From Leptobacterium_A meishanense (GTDB lineage: Bacteria; Bacteroidota; Bacteroidia; Flavobacteriales; Flavobacteriaceae): a stretch of DNA of 64,000 nt. Under the pieces are notes generated by a model. That model saw only the letters and a list, made by a program, of their open reading frames with translations, was not told the DNA's origin and ran no database searches. How positions within the stretch are numbered: position 1 is the first letter of the stretch; each line of letters opens with the position of its first letter. The stretch spans positions 62,001 to 126,000 of the forward strand of contig NZ_JBBEXE010000001.1 of NCBI RefSeq assembly GCF_037645805.1, read 5' to 3'. This document shows positions 36,543 through 46,038 of the stretch, piece after piece. The position numbers and the translations under genes are program-made.

Positions 36543-39365
36543 TTAAAACCATTTACGTGTAAAAAGCCCCGTTAAGGCTTTAGGACTTAATGTTATTATA
36601 AAACGTATTTTTTGATCGTACCGTTCATTGCCAATTTCCCAACCATTGTTTGAATACAATGGAAAATAAAGCTCAAAATAGTCTGTTACTAAATTTAAAC
36701 GAACCCCGGAGTCGTATACAAATCTGGAATCAAAACCTTTACTTTTAATAAATCCAATATCTCCATAGAGCTCTACCCACCTCCACACATTGAAGCTTGC
36801 ATTTGTGGTCGCAATCCAGTCATTGGCAAAAGGGTCGCGAATTTTTGATTTAAAGCCGCCTTCCGCTATAATTATTTGTTGGCTAAAGATACCTGAGTCT
36901 TCAGATCTTCCTAGGTAATTGAAATCGAATAAATAATCAGTAGGCCTATCAAGTGCATAACTAAAAAAGTCAGAATTAGTGTCATTATTTATAAATTTTC
37001 CAAAGAAGAAACGTAAATTCAATTGTCTATTATTTTGAAACAATCTCCTATATTCTATATCAAATGAAATTTTAGAAAAATCAGAGGCAAACTGCATATC
37101 GGCAAACCATGAAAAATAATTGATAATACCATTGTTTGAATAGTTATAGCGTGCATTAAAAACATTGTAATCAGGATCAGTTTCTATGTTATTAGATCGG
37201 TTTCTGTTTATACTGACGTATCTGAACGTTAAAAAGCGCCGGGCATTCGATCTAAGGTCATTTGTTCTAAAACCAAAACTAATGGCTGGGGTGATGGTAG
37301 TGAACCTGGAATCTTCTGCAAAATGAAATGTGCTTCCTGATAATGAATAATTTATTAAATAAAGATCATTATTGCGAATATATTTTCTGTACAATAATAA
37401 TCCTGAACCTACAATGGTTTTTTCACCTATTGAAAAGGAAGGACTCATATCAAAAATAAAGGGTTTTTCCAAGAAGGCTTTGTTATGAAACCGTAACCCA
37501 GGCATAAATTCATCATACACGTTATAACTAAATACCGGCACATAAAATAATTGGCTGTAATAAGGGTTTTCGGCATCTTTAAAGAACTTAAGCTGAATTT
37601 TTTTATTACTGGAAAAAAAGCCGTTCAGTGATTTCCAGTTATCACGTTGGTTGAATTCAGGAATTGTTTTGTCATAATTCAATACTAATCGTTCTGCACT
37701 ATCACGGGAAATTTTGAAGGTTCTTTCTTCTTTGATATTTGATAACCAATACTTGGAAACTATACTATCTTTTTTATCGATTCCATAAAGAGTTATAGGT
37801 ACATTAGTATTACTTTTGTTTTTGATGGTAACAAGTACAGAATCATTTACTTTTTTTACTTTTTTTATTTTAAAATCAATTGTATTTCGTGTACTGATGT
37901 ACTCATCAAAAAACCAGTCTATATTTTTAGGGCTATTCAGTTTTAGATAGGCTTCATACACAGGAAATAAAACATCTTTTGATCTATAATCTCTGTAAAA
38001 TGCCTTTATTTGATTACTTACATGGTTGTTTTCTAAATAATTTTCAAGATAAATAAGCCCTAAACCTGCTTTGTATTTGTTTGCAATTTTTTGATTAAAC
38101 TTTATTAGTGAATCATTAGTTTCTGTAAGAGGCTGATCTAAGTTTTTTCGAGCGATTAACATGTGTAAAAATGGATATTGCTCATTAAAAGGCATTTTTG
38201 CCAAGTGAAGGTTTTTAATGATGAATGTGTTTGATAAGTTTCCTAATAAAGTCATATTTGGATAAAACTCATCTACATATTTTATCATCAAATAATTTTG
38301 AATAGCGTCTACAATCCATTGCTGTTTTCTTGAATCTATGAAAATGGTATTTCTTAACCAATTGTACAATGTGGTTTTTAATATTTTCATTTCATATTGA
38401 AAATCTTCAGGATAAGGCCTTAAAAAAGAAGGAAGCTGGTTTAGTCCGTACAAAGGGTTTTTTCGGTATGTTATTTCGGAAACCAAAAGGCTTTTATGAG
38501 GATATGTTCCCAAGCTTTGATCGACAAACTGTATAACACGTTCAGCTGACGACACCTTTTGAACATCTGAGAGGTTTTTAGATTCAATATTAGTGATGAG
38601 GGAAAGTTGTTTAGTATTGAAGACATCAAATGAATTATCACTTTCTATAAATAGTTGAATATCTGCCCTGTCATTCCCTTTCATTACAACTTGGTGATAT
38701 CCTGATATTTCATTTTTTTGCTCAATATCTAAATCAGTACTTAATTTATATGCGAGGGGATAATTAAAAACAATTTCGTAATCGGAAGCGTACGTATACA
38801 GGTCGTCCAAGTCTGTATTACTATAAAGCATCCATTCATCATCTTTATGTACAGCAGGAGTAATATACCAGTATCTTAAGTTATAATCATTTGTGTTGGT
38901 ATGTCCATAGTATGTGAATTTGTTGTCAGGAAGCGTTGTAGTATAGAAAAGCTTTAAGACATGATTTTTTCCAGGATATATGGGAGATTTTAATTGTACT
39001 TTTAAAAGGTCACCTTCCGAAAGCCGTTTCCAATCTAGAAACTGGAGGTTTTTATCAGAAATGGAGATAATTTTTGTATTGCCCCGTTCTTCTTCTTTAG
39101 CAAGATGAAGGCTCCTATTGAATTCTTCTGCAAAACGTTTTGCCAGTGCCGTTTTTTTATTGGCATAAGCATTGTTCCAATCATTCAAATATATAGCATT
39201 GATAGTGTCATTAGATTGGTTATAAAATGTAATTTCTTGTTGAATGTTTATAGTATGTGTTTGTGCATCTAACGTGGCAATAATCTTAATAGCGTTTTGC
39301 CCAAAGGAATAACTACCGAGCCCAATAATGCATAATACTGTAATATATGAAATGTAGTTTTTCAA
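36543..39365 (-). CDS. M1-like pseudopeptidase fused to an outer-membrane barrel
   Basis: The 940-residue product has a signal peptide (GSYSFGQ, about 22), an M1-aminopeptidase-like region (about 25-560) and a beta-strand-rich C-terminal part (about 600-940) that ends in Phe, as outer-membrane barrels do. In the peptidase region the HEXXH position reads KTTLY (330-334) and the third ligand is Asp353; the spacing, the Trp at +6 and the WIVDAIQNY/WLHEGFASY match show the alignment, so all zinc ligands and the catalytic Glu are lost. It is probably a binding or assembly protein of the outer membrane. The start is TTG: a stop lies just upstream and the signal peptide begins there. Confidence 0.78.
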   Translation of the reverse strand: MKNYISYITVLCIIGLGSYSFGQNAIKIIATLDAQTHTINIQQEITFYNQSNDTINAIYLNDWNNAYANKKTALAKRFAEEFNRSLHLAKEEERGNTKIISISDKNLQFLDWKRLSEGDLLKVQLKSPIYPGKNHVLKLFYTTTLPDNKFTYYGHTNTNDYNLRYWYITPAVHKDDEWMLYSNTDLDDLYTYASDYEIVFNYPLAYKLSTDLDIEQKNEISGYHQVVMKGNDRADIQLFIESDNSFDVFNTKQLSLITNIESKNLSDVQKVSSAERVIQFVDQSLGTYPHKSLLVSEITYRKNPLYGLNQLPSFLRPYPEDFQYEMKILKTTLYNWLRNTIFIDSRKQQWIVDAIQNYLMIKYVDEFYPNMTLLGNLSNTFIIKNLHLAKMPFNEQYPFLHMLIARKNLDQPLTETNDSLIKFNQKIANKYKAGLGLIYLENYLENNHVSNQIKAFYRDYRSKDVLFPVYEAYLKLNSPKNIDWFFDEYISTRNTIDFKIKKVKKVNDSVLVTIKNKSNTNVPITLYGIDKKDSIVSKYWLSNIKEERTFKISRDSAERLVLNYDKTIPEFNQRDNWKSLNGFFSSNKKIQLKFFKDAENPYYSQLFYVPVFSYNVYDEFMPGLRFHNKAFLEKPFIFDMSPSFSIGEKTIVGSGLLLYRKYIRNNDLYLINYSLSGSTFHFAEDSRFTTITPAISFGFRTNDLRSNARRFLTFRYVSINRNRSNNIETDPDYNVFNARYNYSNNGIINYFSWFADMQFASDFSKISFDIEYRRLFQNNRQLNLRFFFGKFINNDTNSDFFSYALDRPTDYLFDFNYLGRSEDSGIFSQQIIIAEGGFKSKIRDPFANDWIATTNASFNVWRWVELYGDIGFIKSKGFDSRFVYDSGVRLNLVTDYFELYFPLYSNNGWEIGNERYDQKIRFIITLSPKALTGLFTRKWF

Positions 39366-39494
39366 GTTTTGTAGATTATTTCATTGGTTTACATACAACA
39401 TCTATTGATTGAACGTAGACTTGTTATATTTCTTATATTAAGGGCGTACTGTTCTTAATTAAACATTATCAAATACAAAAACCCCATCTATTGA

Positions 39495-40193
39495 TTAAAA
39501 ATTAGGACTAAGATTGTATTTTTTATAAAAATCATCCAACACCTCAATAACCTCGTCCTCATTGTCCACTATTTGTACAAGATTTAAATCTTCAGGGCTT
39601 ATTTTTTGGAATTTTTCTAGTAACGTGTTTTTCACCCAATCAAAAAGACCTTCCCAAAAATCAGTCCCTACCAAGATAATGGGGAAACGGGCTATTTTTT
39701 TTGTTTGTATAAGCGTAATGGCTTCAAAAAGTTCGTCTAATGTTCCAAACCCTCCGGGCATTACCACAAACCCTTGGGAATATTTTACAAACATTACTTT
39801 TCGAACAAAGAAGTAATCAAAGTTAAGGTTTTTATCCCGATCAATATATGGGTTATCATGTTGCTCAAAAGGGAGGTCAATGTTTAAGCCTACAGATGTA
39901 CCGCCACCTAAATGCGCCCCTTTGTTACCTGCTTCCATAATTCCCGGACCGCCACCAGTTATAACTCCATAGCCTGATTCCACAATTTTTTTTGCAATAC
40001 GTTCTGTAAGCTCATAGTATGGGTGTCCCGGTTTTATTCTAGCAGAGCCAAATATGGATACACATGGGCCAATGACACTCATTTTTTCAAAACCACTTAC
40101 AAACTCACCCATTATTTTGAATATAGCCCAGGAGTCGTTTGTTTTTATCTCATTCCACTCTTTATTATGTTGCTCTTTTCTCATTTTGGTCAT
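39495..40193 (-). CDS. LOG family protein (nucleotide 5'-monophosphate phosphoribohydrolase)
   Basis: This 232-residue protein has both LOG motifs, GGGPGIMEAGNKGA and PGGFGTLDELFEA, in a Rossmann-like fold. Such enzymes remove ribose 5-phosphate from purine nucleoside monophosphates or cytokinin ribotides; the biological substrate in bacteria is uncertain. Two ATGs are possible (40193 and 40184). It follows uvrA by 21 bases on the same strand and is probably transcribed with it. Confidence 0.92.
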   Translation of the reverse strand: MTKMRKEQHNKEWNEIKTNDSWAIFKIMGEFVSGFEKMSVIGPCVSIFGSARIKPGHPYYELTERIAKKIVESGYGVITGGGPGIMEAGNKGAHLGGGTSVGLNIDLPFEQHDNPYIDRDKNLNFDYFFVRKVMFVKYSQGFVVMPGGFGTLDELFEAITLIQTKKIARFPIILVGTDFWEGLFDWVKNTLLEKFQKISPEDLNLVQIVDNEDEVIEVLDDFYKKYNLSPNF

Positions 40194-40214
40194 TATAATA
40201 ATTGTAGATATAGA

Positions 40215-43049
40215 TTACGAATGTAACTCTTTTTTCAAGAATTTGGCAGTATAACTATTGGGGTGTAAAGCCACTTCTTCTGGAACCCCTGTAATGACAA
40301 TTTCTCCACCTCCTTTTCCTCCTTCATAACCAATGTCAATAATATGGTCAACCATTTTGATAACGTCCATGTTATGTTCTATAATCAGTACGGTATTTCC
40401 TTTATCAACTAACCTGTTTAACACTTCCATAAGTACTCTAATATCCTCAAAATGCAGCCCTGTAGTGGGTTCGTCCAGAATATAAAAAGTGTTTCCGGTG
40501 TCTTTTTTAGAAAGTTCAGCAGCAAGCTTTATGCGTTGTGCCTCACCCCCCGATAGTGTAGTAGATTGTTGTCCTAATGTAATATAACCAAGCCCTACAT
40601 CTTGTATAGTTTTTAGCTTTCGGTATATTTTTGGGATGTTTTCAAAAAAGCTGACAGCTTCATTAATAGTCATTTCTAATACGTCGGCAATGGATTTTCC
40701 TTTATACCGGATCTCAAGTGTTTCTCTATTGAATCGCTTTCCTTGACATGTTTCACATGCTACATATACATCAGGTAAAAAATTCATTTCAATAACGCGT
40801 AATCCACCCCCTTGGCAGGTTTCACAACGTCCTCCTTTTACATTAAAACTAAAACGTCCCGGTTTATAACCGCGAATCATTGACTCAGGTGTTTGCGTAA
40901 ATAAACTTCGGATTTCGCTAAACACGCCTGTATAAGTTACTGGATTAGACCTGGGGGTTCGTCCGATAGGGGATTGATCAATTTCAATTACTTTGTCAAC
41001 ATTTTCAACACCTTCGATTTTTTTATAAGGCATTGGCTTTTTTAGGGCATTGAAAAAATGAGTGTTCAAAATAGGGTAGAGGGTATCATTAACCAATGTT
41101 GATTTACCACTCCCGGATACTCCGGTAACCCCAATCATTTTGCCTAAAGGGAATTTAACATTGATGTTTTTTAGATTGTTTCCTGAACAACCCATTAATA
41201 CAATGGATTTTCCATTTCCTTTCCTTCTTTCTGATGGAACTTTTATTTCTTTATTCCCATTTAAATAAGCAGCTGTTAGTGTCTGGTGCTTTTGTATTTG
41301 ACTGGGAGTTCCCTCAGAAATAACCTCCCCTCCATGTCTACCTGCCCTAGGGCCAATATCAATTACATGATCCGCATGAAGAATCATATCTTTATCATGT
41401 TCAACGACGATAATAGAGTTTCCGATATCACGGAGTGACAGGAGTGATTTTATTAAACGTTCATTATCACGTTGGTGCAACCCTATACTAGGTTCGTCTA
41501 AAATATACAGGACCCCAACGAGTTGCGACCCTATCTGGGTAGCTAGTCGGATTCGTTGTGCTTCACCTCCTGAGAGTGATTTCGAACTTCGGTTTAGGGA
41601 AAGATAATCCAATCCTACATCAAGCAAGAACTGGATACGGGTATTTATTTCTTTGAGTACTTCTTCAGCTATTTTGAATTGTTTTTCAGATAAGTGCTTA
41701 GGAAGAGATTGGAACCAATTGGCTAGGTCTGTAATGTCCATTGCCGCCAGTTCAGCAATATTCTTTTCATTTATTTTGAAATAGAGAGACTCTTTCTTTA
41801 ACCTAGAACCATTACATTCAGGGCATTGGTTTTTATCCATGAATCCTTTTGCCCAACGTTTTATGGAGGCGCTATCACTTTCTTTATACTGGTTTTCAAT
41901 GAAATTTATAATACCTTCAAAATCAATCTTATAATCACGCGTAATACCCATGACTTTTGATGCAATTGAAAACTTTTCGTTGCCTCCATTTAAAATAACC
42001 TGAAGAGCTTCTTCTGGAATACTACTTATGGGGTCATCTAGTTTGAACTCATATCGTGCTGCAATAATCTCTAACTGTTTAAATATCCAGGATTTTTTAT
42101 ACCCCCCCAATGGAGTAATACCCCCATCTCGTATAGATTTTTTTTTGTCGGGAATGACCTTGTTAAAGTTTACCTCATGCACATGCCCTAAACCATTGCA
42201 TTTAGGGCACATCCCTTTTGGAGAATTGAATGAAAATGTATTGGGTTCAGGATTGGGGTATGAGATACCTGAGGACGGACACATAAGGTTTCTACTAAAA
42301 TAACGTGTTTTTTTAGTATCATTATCTAGCACAATTAACACATCGTCACCGTGATACATAGCCGTGTTGATTGTCTCCATCAGACGTTTTTGAGTATCGT
42401 TGTCTTTGATTATTTGAAGTCGGTCAATAACAATTTCAATATCATGTGTCTTGTACCGGTCCACTTTCATTCTTGGTTCAAGGTCAATTATTTCACCATC
42501 TACCCGGGCTTTTATAAATCCTTGTTTGGCTATTTGCTCAAATAATTCACGGTAGTGTCCTTTTCGTGAACGGATTACCGGTGATAATATAGTTACTTTT
42601 TTGTTTTCAAAATCCTGTGTGATAAGTTCTTTTATTTGTTCATCGGTATAACTTATCATTTTTTCTCCGCTATTATAACTAAAAGCATCAGAAGCTCTTG
42701 CAAACAATAGCCTTAGAAAATCATATATCTCAGTAACTGTTCCAACAGTAGAGCGCGGGGATTTTGATGTTGTTTTCTGCTCAATAGCAATAACAGGGGA
42801 TAGCCCATCTATTTTATCCACGTCAGGACGTTCAAGGTTTCCTAAAAACTGTCGCGCATATGCGGAAAAAGTTTCAATATAACGGCGTTGACCCTCTGCA
42901 TAAATGGTGTCAAAAGCCAATGATGATTTACCACTTCCTGAAAGCCCGGTAATAACCACTAGCTTTTCTCTTGGAATGGTAACATCTATATTTTTAAGAT
43001 TATGAACGCGTGCGCCTTTTACTTGTATGTTTTCTTCGTGAATTGCCAT
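40215..43049 (-). CDS. uvrA: Excinuclease ABC subunit A
   Basis: The 944-residue damage-recognition ATPase of nucleotide excision repair has two ABC modules: Walker A GLSGSGKSS near residue 34 and GVSGSGKST near 645, two LSGGEAQRI signatures, and zinc-finger cysteine pairs (CPKCNGLG, CPECNGSR and CETCQGGG). Length and order are normal. A -7 box lies 17 bases before the ATG. The LOG gene follows 21 bases after the stop, and the TMEM175-like gene upstream on the same strand is 59 bases away. Confidence 0.99.
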   Translation of the reverse strand: MAIHEENIQVKGARVHNLKNIDVTIPREKLVVITGLSGSGKSSLAFDTIYAEGQRRYIETFSAYARQFLGNLERPDVDKIDGLSPVIAIEQKTTSKSPRSTVGTVTEIYDFLRLLFARASDAFSYNSGEKMISYTDEQIKELITQDFENKKVTILSPVIRSRKGHYRELFEQIAKQGFIKARVDGEIIDLEPRMKVDRYKTHDIEIVIDRLQIIKDNDTQKRLMETINTAMYHGDDVLIVLDNDTKKTRYFSRNLMCPSSGISYPNPEPNTFSFNSPKGMCPKCNGLGHVHEVNFNKVIPDKKKSIRDGGITPLGGYKKSWIFKQLEIIAARYEFKLDDPISSIPEEALQVILNGGNEKFSIASKVMGITRDYKIDFEGIINFIENQYKESDSASIKRWAKGFMDKNQCPECNGSRLKKESLYFKINEKNIAELAAMDITDLANWFQSLPKHLSEKQFKIAEEVLKEINTRIQFLLDVGLDYLSLNRSSKSLSGGEAQRIRLATQIGSQLVGVLYILDEPSIGLHQRDNERLIKSLLSLRDIGNSIIVVEHDKDMILHADHVIDIGPRAGRHGGEVISEGTPSQIQKHQTLTAAYLNGNKEIKVPSERRKGNGKSIVLMGCSGNNLKNINVKFPLGKMIGVTGVSGSGKSTLVNDTLYPILNTHFFNALKKPMPYKKIEGVENVDKVIEIDQSPIGRTPRSNPVTYTGVFSEIRSLFTQTPESMIRGYKPGRFSFNVKGGRCETCQGGGLRVIEMNFLPDVYVACETCQGKRFNRETLEIRYKGKSIADVLEMTINEAVSFFENIPKIYRKLKTIQDVGLGYITLGQQSTTLSGGEAQRIKLAAELSKKDTGNTFYILDEPTTGLHFEDIRVLMEVLNRLVDKGNTVLIIEHNMDVIKMVDHIIDIGYEGGKGGGEIVITGVPEEVALHPNSYTAKFLKKELHS

Positions 43050-43065
43050 AGAGTGGTGAAAACTG

Positions 43066-43073
43066 CAAAACTA
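43066..43073 (-). promoter_or_regulatory. -7 promoter element of uvrA
   Basis: The minus strand reads TAGTTTTG, a perfect TAnnTTTG, 17 bases before the uvrA ATG. No -33 TTTG was found at the expected distance. I saw no SOS-type operator. Confidence 0.5.
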
Positions 43074-43108
43074 CAATTTTGCTATTTAAAAAGCTATATG
43101 TATTCTAG

Positions 43109-43681
43109 TTAATCAAGTACTTTTTCAATACGTTTATCAGGAATAATCCATATAATGGCGACTACGATGTATAGAAAAAAACCAATCCATTTATTTATAA
43201 AAGAAAGTCCGATGGCCACGGCATAAATCCCTATAGATATTTTTCCTTTTATATCTTTTTTATAAGCTTTTCCAAGAAAGGAATCTTTACCGTGAATATT
43301 AATTAAAACACTCGATAGTATATTAAAAGCAATAGACGCCATAAAAAGGACAACTCCATATAAAATGACCGTTCTTGTAGAAAAATTGTTTTGCCCCATC
43401 CATCCGGTTACAAATGGTATTAGGGATAACCAAAATAAAAGATTAAGATTTGCCCACAATACGTTACCGTTTACTTTTTGAATGGATTGAAATAAGTGAT
43501 GATGGTTATTCCAATAGATTCCCAGATAGATAAAACTTAATACATAACTACTAAACACCGGAAATAGGGGTAACAGAGTAGCCCATTCATCTCCCTGAGG
43601 AATTTTCATTTCTAAAACCATTATGGTAATCACTATGGCGAGTACACCATCACTAAATGCTTCAAGTCGTCCTTTTGTCAT
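43109..43681 (-). CDS. TMEM175-family (DUF1211) membrane protein
   Basis: The 190-residue protein has about six transmembrane segments and starts with the family signature RLEAFSDGVLAIVIT (RxxxFSDG, Arg5 to Gly12), which is the pore-lining helix in bacterial TMEM175 potassium channels. Bacterial members have one such repeat per chain and assemble as tetramers. It is probably a potassium-permeable channel of the inner membrane. It is third in an acpH-ggt-TMEM175 unit, 14 bases after ggt. Confidence 0.88.
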   Translation of the reverse strand: MTKGRLEAFSDGVLAIVITIMVLEMKIPQGDEWATLLPLFPVFSSYVLSFIYLGIYWNNHHHLFQSIQKVNGNVLWANLNLLFWLSLIPFVTGWMGQNNFSTRTVILYGVVLFMASIAFNILSSVLINIHGKDSFLGKAYKKDIKGKISIGIYAVAIGLSFINKWIGFFLYIVVAIIWIIPDKRIEKVLD

Positions 43682-43695
43682 AGTTCTATTATTTA

Positions 43696-45384
43696 TCAGT
43701 AACCAATAGCTTTATCATCACCACGATGATCGGCACCACCTTCTAATTTACCATCAGGGAGTACACGGATGGCATCTACTTTTCCTGTGATAATTGTGTT
43801 GTCCTGTTTTATATTATATCCTTTTTTCTCAAGTATACGAAGGTTTTTTTCTTTGAAACCGTTTGGTTCAAAAACAATCGTGTCCGGAAGCCATTGATGG
43901 TGAAATCTTGGTGCATCGACTGCTTCTTGCATGCTCATGTTGAATTCATGGACATTTAAAATAGTTTGTAAAACGGAAGTAATAATTGTAGATCCTCCCG
44001 GAGTACCCAATACTAGCCATAAGTTTCCATCTTTTTCTACAATGGTAGGCGTCATGGAGCTTAACATTCTTTTTTGAGGTGCAATACTATTGGCTTCAGC
44101 TCCAATAAGCCCAAACATGTTAGGGGTGCCGGGTTTAGCACTAAAATCATCCATTTCATTGTTGAGGAAAAAACCAAGCTCATCACAATATAATTTGGAT
44201 CCGTAAGCACCATTAAGGGTTGTGGTTACAGCAATGGCGTTCCCATAATTATCTACAATAGAGTAGTGTGTGGTTTCATTGCTTTCAATAACCCGAATGT
44301 CCCCATGTCCTACCTCACTTGAAAGAGTAGCACTTTTAAAAGAGAAAGACTCCATACGATTTTTAAGATATGTATCATTGAGCAATGTGTCCAAAGGGAT
44401 GGTTATAAAATCAGGATCTCCTAAAAAATAGTTTCTATCAGCATAAGCTCTTCGTTCTGCCTCAGTAATGACCTGAATAGTTTTCAAGCTATTGTGCCCG
44501 TATTGTACTATAGGGTAGGGGGTTATCATTCTCATTATTTGTGCTAAAGTAACCCCTCCGCTGGAAGGAGGGCTCATGGTTATGATCTTGATGTCTTTAT
44601 AATCAAAAATAACGGGGGTTCTCCATTTTGCCTCATACTGCTCTAAATCTTCTAATGTGATATAACCTCCTTTTTTCTGTATAAAATCAACCAGTTTTTT
44701 AGCAGTTTCTCCTTTGTAAAAACCATCTTTTCCATTTTTTATGATCTGCTTTAAGGTATTTGCCATTGCAGGGTATTTTAGCGAATCCCCTTTTTTGTAT
44801 GGATATGCAAAATATGTAGAGTCCCCACTTTCCCGGATTATCTGTTCCCGGTATTTATCAAGCCTGTTTTGTTGTTTTTGAGTAACAACAACCCCTTTTT
44901 CAGCAAGTTGTATTACAGGAGTTATGATTGTTTCAATGGGTAAGGTGCCAAATTTTTCATGAACAGCAAATATACCCGCAATAGTTCCTGGTACACCAAC
45001 TGCAGTAGCACCAAAGATGCTTTTTCCAGGGGTTACTTCACCCAATGAATCGAGATACATATCCTTATATGCAGCCAAAGGTGCCTTTTCACGATAGTCC
45101 AACGCTCCTGTCTCGCCATTAGCTTTTCTATAGACCATAAAACCACCACCGCCTATATTTCCGGCATATGGGTATGCAACAGCAAGTGCCAATTCTGTAG
45201 CTATCATGGCATCAAAAGCATTCCCTCCCTTTTTTAAAATTTCGACACCTATTCTGGAGGCTTCTTCTCTTGCAGAGACGATCATTGCATTTTCTGCTAC
45301 ATATCCGGTAGGAGGTGCAGGAGTTTTACTTCTTTGGCAAGAAAGAAGAAAAAACGTTGTCAGGAGAATCAAAGTTTTTTTCAT
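43696..45384 (-). CDS. ggt: Gamma-glutamyltransferase
   Basis: The 562-residue Ntn hydrolase cleaves gamma-glutamyl bonds of glutathione and related peptides. It carries a lipoprotein signal (LLSC, Cys16), a large-subunit region, and a self-cleavage site before the catalytic Thr371 in ETTHYSIVD. The small subunit has the LNNEMDDFSAKPG, SSMTPTIV and GTPGGSTII segments, so processing and catalysis look intact. It should act at the periplasmic face. Its ATG overlaps the acpH stop as ATGA. Confidence 0.96.
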   Translation of the reverse strand: MKKTLILLTTFFLLSCQRSKTPAPPTGYVAENAMIVSAREEASRIGVEILKKGGNAFDAMIATELALAVAYPYAGNIGGGGFMVYRKANGETGALDYREKAPLAAYKDMYLDSLGEVTPGKSIFGATAVGVPGTIAGIFAVHEKFGTLPIETIITPVIQLAEKGVVVTQKQQNRLDKYREQIIRESGDSTYFAYPYKKGDSLKYPAMANTLKQIIKNGKDGFYKGETAKKLVDFIQKKGGYITLEDLEQYEAKWRTPVIFDYKDIKIITMSPPSSGGVTLAQIMRMITPYPIVQYGHNSLKTIQVITEAERRAYADRNYFLGDPDFITIPLDTLLNDTYLKNRMESFSFKSATLSSEVGHGDIRVIESNETTHYSIVDNYGNAIAVTTTLNGAYGSKLYCDELGFFLNNEMDDFSAKPGTPNMFGLIGAEANSIAPQKRMLSSMTPTIVEKDGNLWLVLGTPGGSTIITSVLQTILNVHEFNMSMQEAVDAPRFHHQWLPDTIVFEPNGFKEKNLRILEKKGYNIKQDNTIITGKVDAIRVLPDGKLEGGADHRGDDKAIGY

Positions 45385-45965
45385 AGGGACATTAATTTAC
45401 TTTTAGAAAAAATGATTAACTCTTCAAAAAAAGAAGTGAATTCTAATTCAAAGCTATTATAATACTTCTTTAGCTCATGAATAGATTCATTCATTTTAGA
45501 ATTGTATTTTGTTCGTTGGTCCATTCCTTGCAACACATTTTCAATACCTTGAACAGTTTTATAACTCAACAACCAATTTCCTTTTACCATGTGTGGAACC
45601 ATTCTTTGGGCATGTAAGGGTAAAACATGTATGTTTTCTTGGATTAGCTCATAGAAACTAGCACTGTATTTTTCCAGAGGGATATTTGAATAATCATTCC
45701 AATTCTTTGCAAGGAAGTGATCGTAAAAAATATCTACAATAACACCACTATAGTGACTGTATTTTTCATGAAGTCTTTTTGTGCTTTTTCTAAATATAGG
45801 GTGTGTGTCTGTATAAGTATCAATAGCTCGGTGCAATAAAATCCCTTTCTGGATACCCCAAGGATACAATGTGTATTTTTTACCATGAATACCATCAGCA
45901 ATAAAATTACCGATAATCACCTGGGAATCGTCTCCTGAGAGGTAAATATGTGCTAAAAAATTCAT
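45381..45965 (-). CDS. acpH: Acyl carrier protein phosphodiesterase
   Basis: The 194-residue protein belongs to the AcpH (DUF479) family, which removes the phosphopantetheine arm from holo-ACP. It has the FLAHIYLSGDD start, GNFIADGIHG with metal-binding Asp, LHRAIDTYTDTHP and GVIVDIFYDHFLAKNW, all typical. It overlaps ggt by four bases and must share its transcript, although a functional link is not obvious. It is divergent from glmM. Confidence 0.92.
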   Translation of the reverse strand: MNFLAHIYLSGDDSQVIIGNFIADGIHGKKYTLYPWGIQKGILLHRAIDTYTDTHPIFRKSTKRLHEKYSHYSGVIVDIFYDHFLAKNWNDYSNIPLEKYSASFYELIQENIHVLPLHAQRMVPHMVKGNWLLSYKTVQGIENVLQGMDQRTKYNSKMNESIHELKKYYNSFELEFTSFFEELIIFSKSKLMSL

Positions 45966-46012
45966 TTTCCGAATTTACAAATTCATATTAAACATTTCCT
46001 AAGACGGAATTG

Positions 46013-46020
46013 TATATTTG
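46013..46020 (+). promoter_or_regulatory. -7 promoter element of glmM
   Basis: TATATTTG is a perfect -7 box 18 bases before the glmM ATG at 46039. The -33 region has no clear TTTG. Confidence 0.6.
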
Positions 46021-46038
46021 CAACATTATTGAAATGTT

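Noticed and set aside
39399..39496. Direct repeat CATCTATTGATT at 39399-39410 and 39485-39496
   Set aside because: Only 12 bases, AT-rich, and one copy covers the LOG stop codon; no mobile-element features lie between, so chance is likely.
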